Shown here piece after piece: positions 35,470 to 39,390 of a stretch of 39,390 bases of DNA. Position numbers and translations under genes: made by a program. The notes under the pieces are model-generated. The model had not been told where the DNA came from. It made no database searches and saw only the letters and a list, made by a program, of their open reading frames with translations. Source of the DNA: Bacillota bacterium (GTDB lineage Bacteria; Bacillota; Clostridia; Lachnospirales; Lachnospiraceae). How positions within the stretch are numbered: position 1 is the first letter of the stretch; every line of letters begins with the position of its first letter. The DNA lies in NCBI GenBank assembly GCA_023392615.1, contig JAEVYT010000045.1, positions 1 to 39,390 of the forward strand. The letters run 5' to 3'.

Positions 35470-35801
35470 ATTTTTAACTTTTCTATTCTCCGTATAAAAT
35501 GCTTCGGTAATTCCTTTTCAGAGATTACTTCATAGATTTGATTTATATACTTTTTTCCGGTTATTGTATCACCTTTTTTTATATAACAATCTGCCAAGCA
35601 ACTATATACATATGGCCTAACATCGGACACTTCTTCTATATTGAAATCATTATATATAATCATCTTAGCACCATATCCTAAAATCTCGTTATAAACATTT
35701 ATTGCTTTATTATATCTTCTAAACATATAATAAAAGTTTGCCCTAATAAAAAGATTTACTGATGACTTTTTCTTAGTATAAAGTATACAATTTTCCTCCC
35801 T
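35457..35801 (-). pseudogene. Remnant of a TPR-like protein
   Basis: The frame is open from 35801 to a TAA at 35457, but the first ATG is at 35726. TPR-like helices begin before that ATG (VNLFIRANFYYMFRRYNKAINVYNEIL), then YVYSCLADCYIKKGDTITGKKYINQI. A GGGAGG site lies upstream, but the start codon near it is in another frame (ATG GTG AAG...), which stops after 11 codons. This suggests a frameshift or loss of the true N-terminus. If translation starts at 35726 the product is 89 residues. It lies downstream of the lipoprotein gene on the same strand. Confidence 0.45.
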
Positions 35802-35838
35802 TCACCATAATAATTTATTCCCTTATCTTAACGACTCT

Positions 35839-36036
35839 TTATTTCGTAACAGGTTTTATAGTCGGCTGTGGTGTTATACTAATAATCTTACTTTCACTTG
35901 ATTTCTCGACTGGTGGTGATGTTATGTATATAATCTCTCTATCTAATGACGCATCCGATTGTTGCACCTCTGACACACACCCTGACAATAAGGTGGTAAT
36001 TGTGATAATCAAACAAATAACGATACCCTTTTTCAT
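35839..36036 (-). CDS. Small lipoprotein of unknown function
   Basis: The 65-residue product has a lipoprotein signal (MKKGIVICLIITITTLLSGC) with lipobox LSGC, Cys at 20. The mature part of 46 residues is Ser/Pro/Thr-rich and seems unstructured. GGGGAG lies 6-7 nt before ATG. The promoter-like site at 36113-36172 is about 80 nt upstream. Small lipoproteins of this kind are frequent at toxin/immunity loci, but no function is shown. Confidence 0.65.
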   Translation of the reverse strand: MKKGIVICLIITITTLLSGCVSEVQQSDASLDREIIYITSPPVEKSSESKIISITPQPTIKPVTK

Positions 36037-36112
36037 GATCTTCTCCCCTTGCCTAAACTGTAAGTATTTTTTAATCCGTTTATTAATTGTCCTAAAATGT
36101 AATCTAACTTAC

Positions 36113-36172
36113 AGTTTATACGAATCTGATCAAGAAATATATTGCTTTTCCTACCTAAAAAAGTTGCTTTTC
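36113..36172 (-). promoter_or_regulatory. Promoter-like site with 22-bp-period direct repeats (copy 2)
   Basis: ATTGCTTTTC (36141-36150) and GTTGCTTTTC (36163-36172) are 22 bp apart, and AGTTTATA (36113-36120) sits 20 bp before the first, exactly as at 35380-35439. The two copies also share CGTTGGTT after the second repeat. It lies upstream of the lipoprotein gene. The spacing recalls sites of LytTR-family activators, but the bases do not fit the published consensus well. Confidence 0.55.
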
Positions 36173-36245
36173 GTTGGTTGTTGTTTTTGTATCATCAAAA
36201 GATGACAAAATAACTCTATATCATACTGCTTAATATTATCAGATA

Positions 36246-36797
36246 TCAAATTTCAATTTCATCAAAGTCTATTCCGTTTAATCTATCAGCTTCTTGTAGT
36301 GTCAATTCTTTGTTGCTCTTTTCATTGAACCATTTTACAGCATATCTTAAAAATTGACTATTAATATCATTTATTACTTCATCGATATTACTTCCATCTG
36401 ACTCTATCCACCAAATATCATTTCTATCTCTATCAATATCAATACTTATTTTACATTTTGTGTATTTTAATTGATCATAACTGCATGTTAACTCAGCTCT
36501 TCTATTACACTCATACTCTCTCGGGTATAACAAATCATTTTCATCCACTTTCACCTGTCCAAATGGAGGTAAAAAAGTATAATAAATACCTATTCTTACT
36601 GTCAATGAATATGCTGGCCACTTTGAAGTAAGTGAAAAAACTTTAGGCAATGAACTAATATTAAATACCCATATGCAATCTCCATGCCACCCCCAGGCAT
36701 TTCTACCTTTTATTTTTGTAAAACCATTTGCCATTAGGCTTGGATGAATTATTTTTTTAATCATTTTATTGATATCTTTTGAAATGGATTCTTGCAT
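36246..36797 (-). CDS. DUF4304 protein, probable immunity protein
   Basis: The 183-residue protein begins with the DUF4304 pattern: INKMIKKIIHPSLMANGFTKIKGRNAWG, then CIWVFNISSL and SLTVRIGIYYTFLP. DUF4304 proteins are common as immunity or orphan-immunity genes at polymorphic-toxin loci, and this one lies downstream of two HINT-toxin segments. AAGGAG is 6 nt before ATG, inside the preceding broken gene. It is the only intact immunity-type gene recognised in the array. Which toxin it would neutralise is unknown. Confidence 0.7.
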   Translation of the reverse strand: MQESISKDINKMIKKIIHPSLMANGFTKIKGRNAWGWHGDCIWVFNISSLPKVFSLTSKWPAYSLTVRIGIYYTFLPPFGQVKVDENDLLYPREYECNRRAELTCSYDQLKYTKCKISIDIDRDRNDIWWIESDGSNIDEVINDINSQFLRYAVKWFNEKSNKELTLQEADRLNGIDFDEIEI

Positions 36798-36991
36798 AAT
36801 TCACTCCTTAACTCAGAATATTTAAACTTATACTCGCATTTACTCAATAATCCACCTTTGATCTCGAAGTCATCATCATTTAGTATTATTCGTCCTCCAC
36901 TTGAAGATATTCCTTTATCAATAATTTCACATCCAAATGAAGCTATCATTTTTCACAGCTCTTCTTATTTATCTTTTAAGTTATTTAACAT
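36761..36991 (-). pseudogene. Broken small gene of the immunity array (two early stops)
   Basis: From ATG 36991, which has a good GGAGAAAATAA site, the frame reads MLNNLKDK, TAA, EEL, TGA, K and then MIASFGCEIIDKGISSSGGR... for 62 codons. All parts are in one frame, so two point mutations (for example TAY to TAA and TGG to TGA) would explain it. Restart at ATG 36949 is possible but its site is poor. The end overlaps the start of the DUF4304 gene by 37 nt. Probably a decayed immunity gene; family unknown. Confidence 0.5.
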
Positions 36992-37038
36992 TTATTTTCT
37001 CCAAACAAATGAACTTTGAGTTCAAATAATTAATAAAT

Positions 37039-37203
37039 TTATTTATACTTGGATTCTATTAGTTTTATGCATTCATTTAAATGTTCATCTAATGAATTTA
37101 AATCCCTACAGTTCTTCTGTAAAATCGGATTATTCCACTGATAGTCTTTTATCACAGAAACTCTAAAACTTCCTTCCAACTCATATTCTTCTGTGGAAAA
37201 TGT
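37039..37203 (-). pseudogene. C-terminal remnant of an immunity-type gene
   Basis: A frame open from 37203 to TAA at 37041-37039 encodes STEEYELEGSFRVSVIKDYQWNN...LNSLDEHLNECIKLIESKYK. It has no ATG (a TTG at 37179 is possible) and overlaps, in another frame, the cut end of the HINT-toxin fragment. Strand-rich start and helical end look like the last part of a small immunity protein. The overlap suggests a deletion that joined toxin head to immunity tail. Confidence 0.4.
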
Positions 37204-37610
37204 TTATATCCATGATTTGACCATTTAACAGTATCATCCGCCCACTTGGCACACTTATTATGAACCAACACTCCTGCATCAGAAACATAATATGTATGCC
37301 AATCTGCAACTTCAAAGTTATAAACCTTAATCGGTGTTATAAGTTTCTCGATCCAAACTTCATCAATTTTTACTTTCTTACCGTTTTCAAGTTTTAGGAT
37401 ATCACCTGACTTTAAGTGTGAAGCTCCTACCCAACCTTTCCCCACAACCCAGAAAGGATGTTCATCCGTAGTCTTTATCTCTTCTCCATCAACCTTCACA
37501 TGCACAAGCGGGTCGACTTTATGAACAAATGTCTGGATTACTTTCTTTAGTCCTTTTTCACCTGTTTCAGGATTTTCAGAATTGACTTGATCTCCAGCTT
37601 TAATCTTCTC
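37152..37610 (-). pseudogene. Pretoxin-HINT fragment with truncated toxin head
   Basis: The frame is open from 37610, just after a TAA, with EKIKAGDQVNSENPETGEKGL, then TTDEHPFWVVGKGWVGA and VYNFEVADWHTYYVSDAGVLVHNK: most of a pretoxin HINT domain lacking its N-terminal Cys segment. After it come only about 29 residues of toxin (DDTVKWSNHGYKHFPQKNMSWKEV) before a stop. NHGYKHFPQKN-SWKE resembles the start of polymorphic toxin type 35-like domains, which are much longer. Both ends are therefore missing. An internal GTG at 37505 could start a 117-residue product, but that is unlikely to be functional. Confidence 0.7.
37251..37359. repeat. HINT-end direct repeat, copy 1
   Basis: These 109 bases match 39282-39390 with three differences (at 37263, 37326 and 37331). 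They encode WIEKLITP(I/V)KVYNFEVADWH and the following VSDAGVLVHNKC. The second copy is cut by the window edge, so the repeat may be longer. Confidence 0.9.
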
Positions 37611-37625
37611 TTATGGAACAAGCGG

Positions 37626-37651
37626 ATGCTACCTCACTATTGAGATAGCAT
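37626..37651. repeat. Short hairpin at the left side of the Imm32-like gene
   Basis: ATGCTACCTC (37626-37635) and GAGATAGCAT (37642-37651) form a 10-bp stem with one mismatch. It lies between the Imm32-like stop and the broken edge of the HINT fragment and could be a terminator or a recombination scar. No T run follows on the minus strand. Confidence 0.4.
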
Positions 37652-37703
37652 TCTTGTAATTTTAGTACATTTCAATTTCTTTCGCTTTCATTATTACATT
37701 CTT

Positions 37704-37961
37704 CTACTCTTTAACAATTATCAATTCAGTCGAACCATCCTCTAACGAGTTGATTTCATCAAAATGCATATGGGCACCAGAAGTAATATTATCTTGAGCT
37801 AAAGTTACTAAGTGATTAGCCAAAGAAATGAGCCCTGCTTCGTTGGCCTAAATTACTATTGCATCATCCTCAATAGAACACTTTACTTCAAATCCATTTT
37901 CCCATATTAACTCAATAACCTTTTCTTTATTATACTCATTAAATACAATGACCTTTTCCAT
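37704..37961 (-). pseudogene. Imm32-like immunity gene interrupted by TAG
   Basis: An ideal AGGAGG-5-ATG opens a frame of 85 codons with a single TAG at codon 38 (37850-37848). The part after it, ANEAGLISLANHLVTLAQD and HMHFDEINSLEDGSTELIIVK, fits the Imm32 pattern (aN..GL.sLA..L..LA, H.HyDe.nsLedgS.eLii). The upstream half (MEKVIVFNEYNKEKVIELIWENG) is the expected start. One base change would restore the protein. It follows the toxin tail by 12 nt, as immunity genes do. Confidence 0.75.
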
Positions 37962-37973
37962 AAATACCTCCTA

Positions 37974-38289
37974 TTAATCTGTTAAATAAATATGATAATT
38001 TTTTGTAACCATCTTTTTACCTGCTTTTTGGAATCGGAGATAACACTTCAAAATTCATATGATTTCCACCACCATGTTTACCCAAAATATCAGAATCCCC
38101 CATGCGCACTGCACGTTTTCCATCTGCAGATACATATCTACCTTTCCCTAAATCTTTATATCCTTTTCCCAACCAATCCGGAGCAGCCTCTAATGCATCA
38201 TTTGTTTTTAGCTTCATACCATCAATTGGTTTAAATGCTTTATTTGCAATCTTTTTCGTCCCTTTATGTATTTTGAACGACTTAAGCAA
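37974..38289 (-). pseudogene. Orphan toxin C-terminal domain, frameshifted and N-terminally cut
   Basis: The frame runs from about 38316 (no ATG; TTG at 38289) through APDWLGKGYKDLGKGRYVSADGKRAVRMGD and SDILGKHGGGNHMNFEVLSPIP, then stops at 38017. Removing one A from the run of five at 38025-38029 continues it as KAGKKMVTKNYHIYLTD to a TAA at 37976-37974, a natural ending directly before the Imm32-like ribosome site. The HGG-x-x-HMNFE and N-HIYL segments are typical of a toxin domain seen at Rhs/HINT proteins; I cannot name it. No HINT precedes it. Confidence 0.65.
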
Positions 38290-38322
38290 ACAAACCCAGT
38301 TATATGTACATCCTCAACATCA

Positions 38323-38355
38323 TTATTTTACAAAGTTTTTCATGTTGTTTAACAT
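38323..38355 (-). pseudogene. Ten-codon start remnant with good ribosome site
   Basis: GGAGTGAATAT precedes ATG for MLNNMKNFVK and TAA. The opening MLNN(M/L)K resembles the start of the broken gene at 36991, so this may be the beginning of a lost immunity gene. It is too short to be certain. Confidence 0.25.
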
Positions 38356-38667
38356 ATATTCACTCCAAATTTTATCATTTTGGTTCCCTAATCCATACCT
38401 AACCTTGATTTTAAAAGAGAATAATATTTATAGGTTGTTGAGAATCGGAAAAGTTCCCGATATGCTATCCGATGATAGTTACAAGTTATGCATGATACGC
38501 AACTATTCCGACATTATAAGAATTTATGACCTCTAGTATAAAACTGGAGGTCATGTTTTGAGTAATAAAAGGTCACATGTGATTAATCATTAAGTTATTA
38601 ACCCTTTCTCCTTTACCAAGCTACTTTTTTATTAAATCGCGGGGATAATGACGTTTTTACATTTTCT
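38356..38667. other. 312-bp gene-less stretch with a hairpin
   Basis: No credible frame is seen. ATGACCTC (38526-38533) and GAGGTCAT (38547-38554) form a hairpin that may end the zinc-ribbon gene transcript on the minus strand. The remainder is probably decayed cassette sequence. Confidence 0.5.
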
Positions 38668-38919
38668 TCAGTCTATTTTCTGGATATTTTTCATTTGTTC
38701 TTCCATTATCCAATTTGCAGGTTTTAAATACTCAATTAGCCAAATACACCCATCCTTTATCCATTTTTCTCTGTATTCTTCAATCGTTAAGCCTTGATCA
38801 AAATCATCAAATCCGCTTTCAAATCCGCAACAATTGCATACAATATAAGTCGGATTACCATCATCATAATATTGTTTACTTTCTAGCTGGTCATACCCAC
38901 ATACACTACATATATACAT
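38668..38919 (-). CDS. Small zinc-ribbon protein, possible immunity protein
   Basis: The 83-residue protein has CSVCGYDQLE and VCNCCGFESGFDDFD, two CxxC pairs for one zinc, then TIEEYREKWIKDGCIWL and KPANWIMEEQMKNI. This compact family (CP.CGY..L, C..CGFE.G.DD, YREKWI..G..W, KP..W....Q) occurs widely in Firmicutes, often beside toxin genes. AAAGGAG is 7 nt before ATG. It directly follows the HINT-toxin gene (50 nt), the position expected for its immunity gene; that role is inference. Confidence 0.65.
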   Translation of the reverse strand: MYICSVCGYDQLESKQYYDDGNPTYIVCNCCGFESGFDDFDQGLTIEEYREKWIKDGCIWLIEYLKPANWIMEEQMKNIQKID

Positions 38920-38969
38920 ACAAATACTCCTTTTTAAATAATTATTCGCTTTGTTGATTAATTCTCTGA

Positions 38970-39390
38970 TTATTTCAATCCATTAAAATATTTTATACCA
39001 TTTGATGGTTTGAAAAATGTTCCAATTTTTTGTCCTCCATGAGTTATTACTATTTCATTTGTTGATTTATTATAAATTGCTTCACGTCCATTACTTAGGG
39101 ATTTACTAATTATTTTCTTACCATCAACTTTTCTAGTTGCTAAGTCAAGGGCTCTTGTAAAATATTCATCTCTTGAGATATTACCGAATTCTTTTTGATT
39201 GATTACATGTTTCTCAAAATGACCATCAAAATTCTTAAAATAGCTCTTATCCACTTTAACACTCTTACTCGCTACCTTAACACACTTATTATGTACCAAC
39301 ACTCCTGCATCAGAAACATAATATGTATGCCAATCTGCAACTTCAAAGTTATAAACTTTAACCGGTGTTATAAGTTTCTCGATCCAAACT
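38970..39390 (-). CDS. Polymorphic toxin: pretoxin HINT end plus nuclease-like toxin domain (5' partial)
   Basis: The frame enters from the right edge with VWIEKLITPVKVYNFEVAD and VSDAGVLVHNKC, the end of a pretoxin HINT domain, so the main part of the secreted protein lies outside. The toxin domain of about 100 residues reads FDGHFEKHVINQKEFGNISRDEYF, RKVDGKKIISKS, REAIYNKSTNEIVITHGGQKIGTFFKPSNGIKYF. The H-x-x-KH start, YN-x5-EIVI strand and the G-x-I-G-T-F-F-x-P ending resemble BECR-fold RNase toxins (barnase/EndoU/colicin E5/RelE-like). The GTG at 39302 is internal, not a start. Toxin assignment is firm from HINT context; the RNase type is tentative. Confidence 0.75.
   Translation of the reverse strand, partial: VWIEKLITPVKVYNFEVADWHTYYVSDAGVLVHNKCVKVASKSVKVDKSYFKNFDGHFEKHVINQKEFGNISRDEYFTRALDLATRKVDGKKIISKSLSNGREAIYNKSTNEIVITHGGQKIGTFFKPSNGIKYFNGLK
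39282..39390. repeat. HINT-end direct repeat, copy 2
   Basis: Matches 37251-37359 with three differences in 109 bases and is cut by the window edge. Such identity next to unrelated toxin domains marks the recombination segment by which toxin cassettes are exchanged. Confidence 0.9.

Noticed and set aside
36113..36172. LytTR/AgrA-type binding sites
   Set aside because: The 22-bp period fits, but the repeat (TTGCTTTTC) does not match the LytTR consensus closely and no LytTR regulator is in the window. Kept as an unnamed activator-type site.
38102..38536. 144-codon plus-strand frame opposite the toxin fragment
   Set aside because: Its first part is antisense to the recognisable toxin sequence and the remainder has low-complexity composition with no ribosome site.

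Overview
The window is low-GC DNA with strong Shine-Dalgarno sites (AGGAGG/GGAGG types) and occasional TTG/GTG starts. It carries spore-related genes, a YhaM-type RNase, MutS2 and a full kdp operon. This points to a Gram-positive, spore-forming Clostridia, most likely Lachnospiraceae of the Lachnoclostridium/Anaerocolumna kind. The taxonomic placement is inference from gene content, not a database match.

Left part (1-16.9 kb), housekeeping and envelope. After the tail of a fibronectin-III-like surface protein comes a minus-strand pair read as MurL (glutamate epimerase acting on UDP-MurNAc-L-Ala-L-Glu) and a MurD-type ligase, i.e. the alternative MurD2-MurL route to D-Glu in peptidoglycan. A NatA/NatB-like ABC exporter operon with two paralogous permeases follows, then a 190-bp hairpin repeat. 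The minus strand then carries TerC with two tiny ORFs behind it, a PdaA-type deacetylase, a FUSC-like membrane protein, and a PadR/HAAS-domain pair whose promoter has an inverted repeat between -35 and -10. After these come a small membrane protein, a tandem GNAT, a Cys-rich small protein (plus strand), a LysM-GH18 protein that has lost its catalytic acids, and a VOC/PhnB-like protein.

Middle (17.0-34.8 kb). A complete kdpFABCDE operon (minus) encodes the high-affinity K+ pump and its two-component system; the 29-codon kdpF is included. Next come a small two-TM protein, a stop-interrupted ORF, an RlmCD-type rRNA methyltransferase and the YhaM exoribonuclease. A membrane-anchored HtrA-like protein without a recognisable catalytic triad is divergent from mutS2, which is followed by an OmpR-type regulator and a sensor kinase.

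Right part (34.8-39.4 kb) is an accessory region of AT-rich, decaying cassettes. It is the downstream end of a polymorphic-toxin locus read on the minus strand. A pretoxin-HINT plus toxin gene enters from beyond the right edge. Behind it lie a zinc-ribbon protein, a frameshifted toxin tail followed by an amber-interrupted Imm32-like gene, a second HINT fragment (97% identical in DNA to the first over 109 bp) with a cut toxin head running into an immunity-gene tail, another broken small gene, and an intact DUF4304 immunity-type gene. Further on, a small lipoprotein and a TPR remnant lie between two copies of the same putative promoter/activator site (direct repeats with 22-bp period plus an identically spaced TATAAA). 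One copy drives the lipoprotein; the other faces a gene-less stretch that ends in a terminator, a candidate non-coding transcript.
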